From Opeltia flavorubescens (lineage: Eukaryota > Ascomycota > Lecanoromycetes > Teloschistales > Teloschistaceae), in NCBI GenBank assembly GCA_000442125.1, contig KE546986.1, forward strand, positions 124,001 through 188,000: 64,000 bases of DNA. The letters are read 5' to 3'. Below the pieces are notes generated by a model, which saw only the letters and a list, made by a program, of their open reading frames with translations, did no database searches and was not told where the DNA came from. The translations under genes were made by a program, and so were the position numbers. Positions within the stretch are counted from its first letter, which is position 1, and every line of letters begins with the position of its first letter. This document shows, piece by piece, positions 1 to 13,198 of the stretch.

Positions 1-3000
1 TACAGCGGCTAGCGCTTATTAATAGAAATAAAAAAAAGGAAAAAAAGTTTTATAATAGTAAATAGTTATAATATTAATATATAATTTATATTATTATTTA
101 TAATAATTAAAAGGATTAATATACGTATAAAAATTAGTTAAATCACTCGAAAAAAAAATTTATATTTATTTAGCGTAGATATTTATAGCGTTAGAGCTTT
201 AGTAAAAAAAAAATAAAATAAAAAAACTTTTAAAAATTTAGATATAATAGATTTAGCGTTAGTTTATAACGTTAAAATTTTTTAAAAATTAAAATTTTTT
301 TTTATTAATTTTATTAGTTTTTTTTTATAATATTTTTATATTAATAATAGATTAGATTAAAGCTAGCCTCGGGTTAATTTATTTTATATTTCAGCGCTAA
401 TATTTAGCGCGGGGCCGTCGAGGCTAAAAAATCGATTATTTATTTACCCGAAATTAAAAAACTAGTTTTCCGTTTTATCGATATAATATAATTCTCGAAT
501 ATTAATCGAGTATATTTTTTTTGTACTAGATTTATAAATTAATATAATAAAAATAAAATTTTGGTTTTATATTAATAAAACAAAAGAAAAAAAATTCAAT
601 TTATAATTATAAAATTTATTTTTTAATAATTATATTTTAAATAAATTTAAATTATTATTTGATTATTATTATAATATTTTTTTGGTTTCGATAATATTTA
701 AATATATATTTAGTATAAAATTTTAGATTAAATATCTAAATAAATTAAATAAAATATAATAATATATATTTTTTTTAATATTCGAATAATATTTTATCGA
801 ATATTATTATATATAGATTATTTCTAAATAAAAATTTATTATAAATATATTATTAGCTTTTAATTTAATAATTATATTCGTTGAAATAAATTAAAAAAAT
901 TTTTATTTAATTTATAATTTATCCGGTATAAATTAAATTCGAATATAATTTTTAATAAATTTCTAAAATTTATATAAATTAAAATTTTTACGGGTTAAAT
1001 TAAATTTAATTTAAAGTTTTAATATAATTTATATTATTATATATTATAATAAATATTATAATATCAAAAATAATTTAAAATTTTTAATTTATAATATAAT
1101 TTTTATTTTTTAAATATATTGTATTATTTTTATTAAAATTATATTTTTTTTAAATAAAATTTTTTTTTTCGCGTAGAATAAATAGAAATTAAATATTAAA
1201 ATAATTAAAAAATATTATATTTTTTTTAAAAAAAATTTTATTTTAAAATTTAATATATTAAATATTTTTTTAAATTTTTTTTATAAAATTTGAATAATTT
1301 TATTGGAATATATATAAATATATATATTCTATACTTTAATTAAAAATATATAAATTTAATTTATATATATATATATAAATAAATATTTTTTAAATATAAA
1401 AATTAATTAAAAATTAAATTAAATATTTAATAAAAAATATTTTATAAATATTTTATAAATATTTAAAAATTAAATTATTTTTATTTTTTCAAATAAAATT
1501 CTATAAAAAAATTTAATATTTAATAAATATTTAAATTCTATTTTAGATTTTTTTTAAATTAGTTTTTAAAATATTAATAAAATCTTTTATTAAAAAAAAT
1601 AAATTAGTTTTTTTTTATTTTTCGAACGGTTATTTTTTAATAATTAAAAAAAAATTTATTAATTATTTATTTTAATTTATTAATTTTAATAATTTTAATA
1701 ATTTTTAAAACTAAATTTAATAATTTTATTTTTTTATATAATATTTTGAATTTATTTAAATATAAACGATAAAAATAATTAAATATTTCGAATATATAAT
1801 TTATATTTAATATAATAGAAAAATTTATTATAAAAATATAAAAAAAAAATTTAAAAATTTAAAATTTTTTTTTTTTTATAATTTTTATATAAAATATTTA
1901 ATATAATTTAATTAGTTTTATTTTTATATTTAAATTTTTATATATTAAATAATTAATTATTTATTTTAATATATATAATATTTTTTTTATAATTTTTTTT
2001 TAATAATTATAATAATAACTAATAATATACTCGTCGTCTTCGACGGCGAATAATCGAAGGTTTTTTTTTAAAAAAAATTTTAATATATTATATATATATT
2101 GGAAAACGTTTTTTATTAACTTTTCGACCCGAAATAAATATAAATTTTATCGGTTAGTATCGAATAAAAGTAGATATATTTCTAATTAGTTCAATTTTAA
2201 AAATTTCGACTATTAAAACAACTAGATTCTATATAGTTATAAGTTAATAATATTCGCGAATATATAATAGATTAATTAAAATTTTAAATTATAGAGTATA
2301 TCGAATATATTTAAATATATTTTTTAATTTCCAGATATAATACTATTAAAGCCGCTAGTATTATTATAAAGTTTTTTTTATAATTTTATCGTTTTATCTA
2401 TTTTTTATACTCGATTTTATAAATTATACCGTAAAAATATTTTCGTTTTATCGCGTTTTAATTTAAATCGATTTAATTTTATTTATTATTTTTTCATTAT
2501 ATATTTATATTATACCCTTTATTATACTATTATTACTATCCGAATATTTTTCTATATCCTTTTAAAACTTATTTTTTTTATTATCGATTCTATTATTTTT
2601 AAATCCTTTTACTATATTAATAGTATCGGTTCGTTATTATAATCGATATAAATATTTTAAATACTAATTTAACTTTAAAAAATTTTTATCGGTATAAAAA
2701 TTGAATAAATACTATATTATATATAATATCTATTAAAATAAAATAAAGCCGACTCTTTTTTAAATTTTAGTAATTAATATTAAAATAGAAATAATCGTTT
2801 TTAAAAAGTTTTAATATAAATATTCAATCGAATTAAATCGAATTATTATTTTTAAAACGGTTTTATTTTTTTAATTTTTATCGCTCTCGCTTTTATAATA
2901 TATAAATACCGTATTAATAGATTCGATTTTATAGATAATTATAGATAATTCCGCTACCGCGTTTATAGGTCGAATATTTAATATATTATAAACTTTTTTT

Positions 3001-4269
3001 ATCTAGAAATATTAATTAAAATTTAAAAATAATAGTTTTTATTTTATTATAAAAATTATATTAGGTATATTAAAAATAATTTTTAGTAGAAATAACTAGA
3101 AATTATAGTTTATAACCTTTTTTTTTTTTATAAACAACGATTCTAATATTAATTTTAATTTTAATTCTATTATTAATAATAATTTCAATTCGAATTTTAA
3201 AACTAATTTTTTTTATAATAATATTTTTAAAAGTTTTATTTCGTTTAAAATAAATCCCGATATATTTTTAAATCGACTATTAGTATTTTTTAATTTTTTC
3301 GATTATTTTTAATTTATTATTTCGGAGTTTAATTTAAATTCTATAAAAGAGAAAAAATTATTTTAAAAAAAATTTAACTAGCCGAATCCGCTATATTATT
3401 TAACCGGGCTTTATTATAATTAATAGAATTATTAAAAAAATAGATTATTATTTATATCGGCCAGATATAAATCGGAATTATATAAAATAATTTTCTATTA
3501 TATCGGCCTTTATAATATATCGAATTATATCGGGATATAAATATATTTTATCTACTTTTATTATTATACGAAATACTAGGCCGAAAAACGCGTTTCGGGT
3601 ATATTAATTTCTATTATAAAATATAAATTTTATAATAAAAAAGGCCAGTTAGTTAAATCGATAGATTTTTTTTTAAAAACGTCCTAGCCTTTAAAAAATT
3701 TTTTTATTAAATAAATACTCTATAATAAAAAGTTTTAAAAAAATATTCGGCGTTATAATAATATTTTTATATTTATTTTTATTAAATATTAAAACGATTA
3801 CTATTATATTTTTAACCGCGGACTAGAATTCTTTATTATATATAATAAAATATATTATATTTAAAAATCTTTTAAATTTATTAATAAAGAATTTTTTTTA
3901 TTTATATAATATTTTTTTCTAAATTTTAATAAAGCTACTAATACCTATATTAGAAATAATTATAAAATATATTTTAATAATTATTTAAATTAAAGAATTT
4001 TATAAAATCTAGATTATATATTTTAAAAAATTAATTTTTATATTAACTACTATCGGACGGTTTAAAAAGTTGTTTTCTAAAAAAAAAATAATTCGAATTT
4101 AAAGTTATTCTCGCTATTAATTAATATATAAATACGGCTAATTATTAAAAAAAAAGCCGATAAATATTATAAAAACCTATCGGTTCGAGATAATAATAAA
4201 ATTTAAATATTAATTTCTAATAAATATTTTAAAAGTTATTTTTATAATATTTATTTATTTTAAAAAAAA

Positions 4270-7200
4270 AAATAAAATTTTAATAAATATAATTTCTAAA
4301 AGATTAATTCGAATTATTTTATTTATATATCGTTATATTATATTCTCCTTTTTATAAAAAATAAACGAGAATTTAATTAAAATTATTTTATTAGCGAATA
4401 AAATAATAAACGTTATATTTACTAGTATAATTACTATTTATTTTATTTATATTAGCGTATTATAGAATTTAACCCGATTTTTTATAATATAAAGCTTTTT
4501 TAATAGTATATTTATAATATATAAATAGTTTATAACTAGAATATATTCGATTTTATCTATTAGAATTAAAATAAAATTTAAACTAAATTATATTAAAAAG
4601 TTTAGGATTATTTAATAACGGATAATTTAGATTTTATAAATAACCGTTTAAATTTTAAATATTAGATAATTTAATTTTTTTTATATATATATAATAACCG
4701 TTTTATATATATAACGATAATAAATTTATACGCTATTATACGGCGTTATAACCGATTTTTTCTATTTTTAATAATAACTACTAATTTAAAATAGCCTAAA
4801 ATTATTAAAACGCTAGAATTAAATTAATAAACTATTAATCGTTTAAATATTATTATAAAAGTTTTTAATATCCGGAAAAAAATATTATTAAAAAAAGTTA
4901 AAGCCGGTATTTTTAAAAAATTTTTAAAGCGGGTATAAACGATAAAATACTAGAAATAAAAACTTTTTTATATATATCTACTGATTTTTATTAATTATTA
5001 AAATATATTTTAAAATATAAATATAATTAATTTAATAATAATTACTAAATTATTACTATTTAAATTAGATTTAAATAATTTTTTAACTAGAATTATATAG
5101 AAATTTATAATATATAAGCTATATAGTAATATATATTCTAATATTTTCTATATAATTAAATCTTTTAATAATAGTTTAAAATAATATTTAAAAAGATTTT
5201 TTAAATTATTTTAAAAAAAAACTAATTTCTTTAATAATAATTACTTTAGTTACTAGCGACTTAATAATAGTTATATTTAAATAAAAAAAAATAATTTTTT
5301 TATTTTTAATAATTAATAAATTATATTTTATAATTTATATTTTAATAGTCGATATAACTATTATATTAATATTAAAGTTTATTCCGATTTTTAAACGGTT
5401 TAATATATTTATAAATATATTTATAAAGGTTATAATTATAAAATTATTATAATAATTAGAAAAAATATTAAAAATAATAAAATAATACGGTATTTAAATA
5501 ATAAAATTATTAATCTATTATAAATATATTAAAAACTTTTTAAATATTAAAGCTATTAAAAATAACTACTAATTTAAAAATTTTATTTTTATTTTAAAAA
5601 AATATATTAAATTATATTTTTAAATAAAATTCCGGATAATACGTTTATTTAATAAATAAAAAATATAATTTCGATTTTAATAAAATAATTTAAGTATAAT
5701 ATTAAAAACGAAAATAATTATAATATTTTATATTAAAATTTTCCGGAGTACTATATATAGGAGAAAAATTATTAGAAATTTTAAAAAAAAAATATTTTAA
5801 TCGGTTATATATATTATTATAATCCTATTATAAAAAAATAATATTATTTTTTACGGTTATTTTTAAAAATTTCTAATATAAAATTATTTATTTATCTTTA
5901 AATCTATAAATAAATTATATATAATACTTTTTAAATAATATATTTTACCCGCGGTCTAATATCCGATAATTTTAAATAAAAATATTATTTTAAAAAATCG
6001 TTTATATTTATAAAAAGGAAATAGCTATAAAATTTTTTTATTATAATATATACCTATAATATATTAAATTATTTATAATAGCTTTAAAAATAATTTCGAG
6101 AATTAATTTATAATAATTTAAAATTTTAATTTAATATAAAATATTTTAAAGTTTTAAAATATTTTAAATATTTTAAATAAAATTATAGAGTATATTAAAT
6201 ATAATACCTTTTTATAGATTAAAATAAAACTTTAATATAATTCTAGCTATAGTTTTATAAATATAATTAGAGTTAAATTATTAAAAATCTTTTAATAGCA
6301 GCGGAATTAAATTATAATACTAATAAATAATAATATTTATTAAAAAAAAACCGGTTAAAATTAAATAATAAATAATAAATAATATATAATTATATTATTT
6401 TAAAGCCTATAGATAAAAATAAATTTTTTTTTTTTAAAAACCGGTTAATATAAATAAAACTTTTTTATATTAAATTTTATATTATTATTTTTATATTTAT
6501 AGCGAAATTATTATTTATATTATATTTTCCGGTATTATTATATTACTATTTTTTAATAGTTAAATAGTATATTTTTACTTTAAAATTTCTATTAATATTC
6601 TAGATAATTTTTTATATTCTATTAACCGAAATTTAAAACTTAATAATCTATTTTAAAAAATATTAATAATTATTTAAAATAAAATTTTAATATAATATAA
6701 ATATTATTTTATAATAATTAACTGTACGTTATATAATATATATTATAAAAATATTCCTTTTAAAAAAAAGCGGGTAATTTTTAATAGCGATTTTATATAA
6801 ATTCTTTTAGTTATATTTATTAATTTTAGAGGTACTATTATTAAAACGAATATTTAATATTATTTTTTTTAATATTATTTTAAATAATTATATTTAATTT
6901 AAAATATATAAATTCGATATAAAACTATTAATATTCGATTTATATAATAATTAAAAAAAATATTTTATAATCGGAATCTATATAATACAATTCGGCTTTT
7001 AAATAAAATTAATTAAATAATAAATTTTTAAAATTTTTAAAAATATATTTTTCCGATTTAAAAGCTTTATAATTAATAATATAATCCGAATTTTTTCTAA
7101 AACCACGCGATTTTAACGATATATAATAAAACGGTTAATTTTTTAAATTATAAACTATTATAAAATTTATATAAAGAATTAAAAGTTTATTATAATTTTA

Positions 7201-7790
7201 ATTTTTATAATTAGAATAAACGCCGGTTTAAAATCGAAGAAGTATTATTAAATTAGCTAAATACCTTTAAATTTAAAAGTTTAACGCCTTTAAAGCTAGA
7301 ATTAAAAGTTAATACCCCGATAATATTAATTCGTAATATTTATTTTAAAGATAATATAATAAATAAAACTCGTTTAATTATAATATATTTTAGTTATAAT
7401 ATTATTAAAAATCGAATTACTAACGGTATTTTTTATAGTTAAAAATATTTAATTTATTATATTCTATTAATAATTTTAAAAAGCGAATTAATAGATATTA
7501 TTATAAAAAAAAAGCAATTTTTAATTCAATTTATATTCGTTATAACTATTAATAAATCGCAAGGGCAAATATTAAACTATATCGGCCTGGATTTTTAAAT
7601 ACCTGCTTTTTTATATAAATAATTATATATCGCTTTATCTCGAATTATAAATATTATAGATATATTAATATATTTTACTATAGATTTAAAAGAGTTTATA
7701 AAAAATCTAGTATAATTAAAAATATTAGTAAAACGACCGGTATAAATTTTATTATTTTATTTTATATTATACCGAAGTTATTATTATAAA
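4270..7790 (+). mobile_element. Helitron (rolling-circle DNA transposon), RIP-mutated RepHel region
   Basis: This is a decayed Helitron-type Rep/helicase gene. Conceptual translation shows family blocks in the right order. At 4,300-4,370 there is a degenerate form of the block before the Rep domain (YISLYYILLF, family LHPxYxxLHYVLLFP). At about 4,500-4,560 there is LEYIRF (family RLxYIR). At 4,770-4,866 there is TTNxK-PKI followed by INRLNIIIKVF, matching the Helitron_like_N pattern TCNPxWPEI...DRPDxVxRVF. At 7,311-7,390 there is PIILIRN...NKTRLI, matching the Pif1-like PVMLLRNL...NGTRL. At 7,545-7,568 there is TINKSQGQ and at 7,623-7,646 YIALSRI, the last helicase motifs. Many stops, mostly TAA and TAG, interrupt the frame, as RIP would cause. 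The terminal TC and CTRR ends were not located, so the limits are those of the recognisable coding part. Confidence 0.82.
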
Positions 7791-10329
7791 AAAAACAACT
7801 ATTATAATTTAAAAATAAAAAAAAAAAAACTATTAAAATAGTATTAAATTTATACAAACTGCCGAAATAGTTTTAAATTTAATATTAATATTTATTACCC
7901 GAAATTATATTAAAACTAATTTTTTATTATAGTAGAACTTTTTATTTAAAACTATTAAAGCAGTTATATTTTATTTTAAAAAAAAAAGATTTTATAAATA
8001 ACCGTTAAATCTATCGTATTATAAATTATTAAAAAAGTTTTTTAATTTAATATCTATTTCTATAATAATTTCAGCCGATTTTAACTTTTTATTATATTTA
8101 AAATATAATTTTTATAAATACTATTTAATATTTAAATACTCGATTATAAATTATTTTTAAAGTTTATTTCGTTTTTAAATTTATTTTAAACTCGCCTTTT
8201 TTTTTAATACTATATTTCAGTAATTTTATTTTTTTTATAAAAATTATAATATTTATTAATTCAATTAGCTATAAATAGATACGAAATTATATAAAATTAC
8301 TTTAAATATCGCGGTTTATATAAATATTACTACTGTATCGAACGTTATTATTTTCTATTTTCTAATATTTTATTCGTTATTTTATATCCGAATCTAGTTT
8401 TTATAAAAAACGTTTCCGTTTTAATACCGGCGTGTTTATTAAAACCGCTTTTATATTTATTAGAGCCGCTTTTTTCTATTTTAATTTTTATATTTTTTCC
8501 GCGGCTTTTTAAACTTTTCGCTATTTATATTTTATATAATATTTTCTAATTAGAAACGCTTTTATAAATTTTAGATTTATTATTATATTATAGGCTTTAT
8601 TTTTATAAGCGCCTAAAATCGGTTAGCAGCTATAATAAAATAATCCGAAATAGAATTCTTATTAAAAAAGCAGTTTAATTTCGCTTTTTAATAGTAATAA
8701 TTAGTATAAACGCTATTAATATCGTTTTATACTATTATATAATCTAAAAACGGCCTGTTACCTTTACTATATAAAACGCACAGAATTTTAATAATATTAT
8801 CCGTAATTTATAATAAAATCGCTTTTTAATTAATTATTTTTTTATTATCGACGGTTATAATCGGATAATTATAGAAATTTTATAATATAAATCTTCGTTT
8901 AATATAATTAAAATTTAAAATCGTTTAATAGCGATTAATATAAAATTTTCCTTTTAAACCGTTTAATAATTTAAGCGTTATTTAATATATTAACTAGATA
9001 TAATAGACTCCTTTAAAACTCGGAACGCTCGAATTATAAACCGGATTATAAATCGCTAGTAATTATAACAAAATCGTAAAATCTAGAAGTCCTTATAATA
9101 ATTCCTACTATAATTAATAGCTATTTCGTCTTTTTTTTTATATAATTATAATATACTTTTATATTTAAAGTTTTTAAACTACTAGTTTTAGGTATATTTA
9201 AATTATTACTATTTAAATTATTATTTTTATTATTTAAAGATATAGAAATTATAATATAATATTATATAACAATAATTTTATATTATAAATCGTTATTTAT
9301 AGTAAATTCCGGATTTAAATTTATAAATTCGACTATTTAAAAAATTATAACGCTAATTATTTTTAATTTAGTTTTAATTTTTTATATAATTATATTAATT
9401 AATTTAATTAATATCTAAATCGTTTATAATTTATTATTTAAAATATATAATATACTTTTAAAACTTATTAAAATCGTTTTAATCGATTTATATTTCCGAA
9501 TTAAAAGTTAAATTAAAGTAAAAATCTAATTAATTTTAATATATAATATATATATTAATTTAATTTTTAGGTTAATAGTTATAAGCTTTATATTAATAGT
9601 TCTAGAAATAAAATTAAAAGCTGTAATATTTATAATAATAGGAGTTGTAACCGCTATAATCGTTATCGAAGAAATTATTAATAGAGAAGTAGTAATAAAT
9701 AATAAGCTCGTTATAGCGGATAAATTAGTAAATAGTTCTAAATTTAATTATCCTATATTTAAAAATAATATAGATTAATTTATATTAAATAAAATTTACG
9801 AAATATTATTTACAATTTATTTAGTTATAGATAATTATAAAAAAAGTCTTAAATTTATAAAAGAATTTATAAATAATTAAAAAAAAAAACGAAAAAAAAA
9901 GAATTTATTATATAAATTTTAATTTATATTAATTTAAAGCTAATTTAAACGCGTAAAACTAGCTATTTAATATTATATAAATTTTTAATAAATATTAAAA
10001 TAATATTTAATTAATATCGATTGGTTAATTAAAAAACGGCTAATATTATTCTATAATATTTTATAATAACTATAATAATTATTATATTTTTTTTTAAATT
10101 AGTTTTAATATTAGCAATAAATTATACAATTTATTATTATAATAGATATTTATATATTAAAAATACGGGAATATTATTATTGTATCGAAGTATAACTTTA
10201 GATATTTTAATATCTATCGAATTAAATTTATTAAAACTTCGATAACTTTTAATTCGTTTATTATTTTAATAAATTTAATATTATTCGAATCGGAATAATA
10301 GCCCGATACTAATTTAAAATACCGGTTTA

Positions 10330-10624
10330 TAAATAAAATATTAATTTATATATTTATTTTTTTATATTTATTTTTTTATATTAATATATTCTAAAAGTTT
10401 TTATAAAAGTTTTTTTTATTAATATTTATTTAATTATTATTTTTTATATTTATTAATTAATTATTATTTTTTTTATTTTTTTTTATTTATTTATTATTTA
10501 TTTATTATTTACTATTTTTTATTTATTATTTATTATTAATTATTAATTATTTATTCTTTATTATTTATTATTTATTATTTAATTTGATATTTAATTTATT
10601 ATTTAATTTATTATTTAATTTATT
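10330..10624. repeat. TTTATT-type low-complexity tract
   Basis: A run of imperfect TTTATTATT and ATTTATT units leads into the assembly gap. Similar ATTATTTATTAGATT units resume on the other side (11,285-11,370). The gap therefore probably sits inside one long simple repeat. Confidence 0.75.
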
Positions 10625-11284
10625 NNNNNNNNNNNNNNNNNNNNNNNNNNNNNNNNNNNNNNNNNNNNNNNNNNNNNNNNNNNNNNNNNNNNNNNNNNNN
10701 NNNNNNNNNNNNNNNNNNNNNNNNNNNNNNNNNNNNNNNNNNNNNNNNNNNNNNNNNNNNNNNNNNNNNNNNNNNNNNNNNNNNNNNNNNNNNNNNNNNN
10801 NNNNNNNNNNNNNNNNNNNNNNNNNNNNNNNNNNNNNNNNNNNNNNNNNNNNNNNNNNNNNNNNNNNNNNNNNNNNNNNNNNNNNNNNNNNNNNNNNNNN
10901 NNNNNNNNNNNNNNNNNNNNNNNNNNNNNNNNNNNNNNNNNNNNNNNNNNNNNNNNNNNNNNNNNNNNNNNNNNNNNNNNNNNNNNNNNNNNNNNNNNNN
11001 NNNNNNNNNNNNNNNNNNNNNNNNNNNNNNNNNNNNNNNNNNNNNNNNNNNNNNNNNNNNNNNNNNNNNNNNNNNNNNNNNNNNNNNNNNNNNNNNNNNN
11101 NNNNNNNNNNNNNNNNNNNNNNNNNNNNNNNNNNNNNNNNNNNNNNNNNNNNNNNNNNNNNNNNNNNNNNNNNNNNNNNNNNNNNNNNNNNNNNNNNNNN
11201 NNNNNNNNNNNNNNNNNNNNNNNNNNNNNNNNNNNNNNNNNNNNNNNNNNNNNNNNNNNNNNNNNNNNNNNNNNNNNNNNNNNN
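10625..11284. other. Assembly gap (660 N)
   Basis: Exactly 660 unknown bases, bounded on both sides by related ATTTATT-type simple repeat. The open frame that spans it (10,584-11,375) is an artefact of the N run. Confidence 0.99.
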
Positions 11285-11655
11285 ATTATTTATTAGATTA
11301 TTTATTAAATTATTTTTAAAATTATTTATTAGATTATTTATTGAATTATTCTCTAAATTTTTATTAAATAAATAAAAAAAAATTTAATTAAATTTTTTTT
11401 AATTTTATATAAAGCTATTTTCTAGCTATTAAAAATAGCCTATCCGCTTAATCTTTATAGTTAAATAATACAGCTAATTTTTATTTAAAATTAGATATTA
11501 ATAGTTTATTAGAAAATATATATTTTATATTTTCTATATATATATTTTTTATCTAAATTCGATAAAAACTAGTTAAATTATTTATATATAAAGTTTATAT
11601 ATACAGGCGGTTTTAATAGAGGATCTGTTTATAGAAGATAATATTTTAGCGTCCG

Positions 11656-11759
11656 AATCGGGCGATTTTCGCGGAATTGTACGGAATTATTGTAATTATT
11701 AGTAGAAAAATCGGGCGATTTTCGCGGAATTATACGGAATTATTGTAATTATTAGTAGA
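11656..11759. repeat. 51-bp tandem direct repeat, two copies
   Basis: Copies lie at 11,656-11,706 and 11,709-11,759. They differ at one site: GTAC in the first copy reads ATAC in the second, a G-to-A change of the kind RIP makes. The unit contains GGGCGATTTTCGCGG, which is unusually GC-rich for this block. Confidence 0.85.
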
Positions 11760-12118
11760 TATCGGCGCTAAAAGGCGCTAAATCGATCTAGATAAATTTA
11801 TTTAAAAGGTTATTTCCGAGTTATAATAATTATTTAGCTTTATTTATTCTATTAGCCTTTTATTTATATAGTATAGCCGTAATAATAATCGACGATCGAT
11901 AAAAATAATTAGCGTTTTAATATATTCGATATAATCTATACAGGTAATAGTATATAAATAATTATTAGTAATATAATAACTATCGATATATTCGCGGTAT
12001 AATTCTATACCGCTAGGTTTTCTTTATATAGAAAAAAAACGGCGATATATTATATATAAATTAGTCGAAAAATCCAAATTTATATTAATATAGAGTCTAT
12101 ATTTTTGGAGTATATATA

Positions 12119-13198
12119 CATGTGATTTAAACCCTACAATCGACCAAGGTCGTTTCGCTGGGGACCTCTAGAGCTTTAGCGCGGGTGCATCGATAATTCT
12201 TGCACCCCTGGTGTTGTTGGTGCGGGGAATCAGGCCGCGGCACGGAACGAGGTTATGAGAATTAAGACTGATCCAACGACTACTTGGGACGCATCTATCC
12301 ACTTTCAAGGCAAAGTTGTGAAATGAAATACAAAAAGAACGCATGTTAATGCTAGCTGTTAACCACGGACTCCCCGTGCAGAGTGATGCTACATCCGTTT
12401 TGAACGCATTTACCCTTCAGTCTGCCTTGCAGCGACACCGCAAATGAGATGTTAGCACAGAGATGTTCTTCACTGACCTTGCAGTTTCTCGGTTGGATTC
12501 TCCCAACAATTTTTTTATACACTGACGACACCACACTTATGATCAATTTTTGAGCCTATTTAACCACCATGAGCTTCAAAGATACTCACGTGCTCGTTAT
12601 CCGTGGCTAGGGCTTCTTAGGTCATCACCTTGTCCCTCAGATATACTATAGGTGGCTGTTCAAATCATTGATAATAATGATTGTGCACAAGTAGGGTGAT
12701 CGAAAGATTTCTTCTTCTGGGGGATGGCGGGTTCGGGATCTATTTTGGAATGCGGGAATTTTTATGATGTGTACACGGTCGTTGAAGATTACGAGTACAT
12801 GCATTTGATGTAGCGCCTTGACCCAATATTTTGAGCTCCTCTATACTTAGTAGTATATGCCGGAGCGGCTTACGAAGCACTGAGGAGTTTTTGAGATGCT
12901 GTATTTTTGGTGTACACGATCCGCAGTTACTTAATCTACCTTCTATTGATTGATAAAACTGCATTGCTTATGCATTGCAGACTTGTGGGGAAATCGGAGA
13001 GTATATTGTATATTATTCACATACTCTCTTTGTAGCAAAGCGCAAATATTCGTAAGTAGTTAAGTACAGTCAAATGATTGTCACATGTTCGTCATTCATC
13101 ATGAAATATCGTCCAGCCACAGCCCTCTGTTATCCATCTGCAAATACCCAGCAATGCGTCTGTATTATCAATCCTCTTTTCTTTTGGATCGTGAAGGA
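12119..13198. other. Transition zone, largely without genes
   Basis: Normal-GC sequence begins here. Apart from the SDR-like scrap at 12,569-12,643 I see no supported gene. A minus-strand frame at 12,352-12,546 has four cysteines and a TGCTAAC branch-site-like sequence, but no ATG or signal peptide could be connected to it. Confidence 0.5.
12569..12643 (+). pseudogene. Fragment of an NAD(P)-binding SDR / 3-beta-HSD-like gene
   Basis: From an ATG at 12,569 the translation reads MSFKDTHVLVIRG, a stop, then GFLGHHLVPQ. This closely resembles the N-terminal Rossmann beta-alpha unit of the ERG26/3-beta-hydroxysteroid dehydrogenase branch of short-chain dehydrogenases (VLVTGGxGFLGxHLV). The glycine loop carries Arg for Gly and a TAG stop, and resemblence is lost after about 25 codons. 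It is therefore a scrap of a host-type gene and cannot encode an enzyme. It sits 450 bp from the RIP block edge. Confidence 0.55.

Larger units (their letters stand above)
1..12118. repeat. RIP-degraded AT-rich repeat block
   Basis: The whole stretch is made almost entirely of A and T, rich in TpA and poor in CpA/TpG, while CpG is still common (tcg, cga, cgc). That pattern is the known outcome of repeat-induced point mutation in ascomycetes. Long open frames are absent on both strands. A Helitron can be recognised inside (separate entry). The stretches 1-4,270 and 7,790-10,620 must hold other repeat copies, but I could not assign them to a family by eye. The composition changes within a few bases near 12,118, which is a sharp isochore boundary. 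Confidence 0.9.

Noticed and set aside
10584-11375. 263-codon open frame across the gap
   Set aside because: Composed almost wholly of unknown bases, flanked by simple repeat.
12352-12546. Four-cysteine minus-strand frame with a branch-site-like TGCTAAC
   Set aside because: No ATG, no signal peptide and no upstream exon in a compatible frame could be found.
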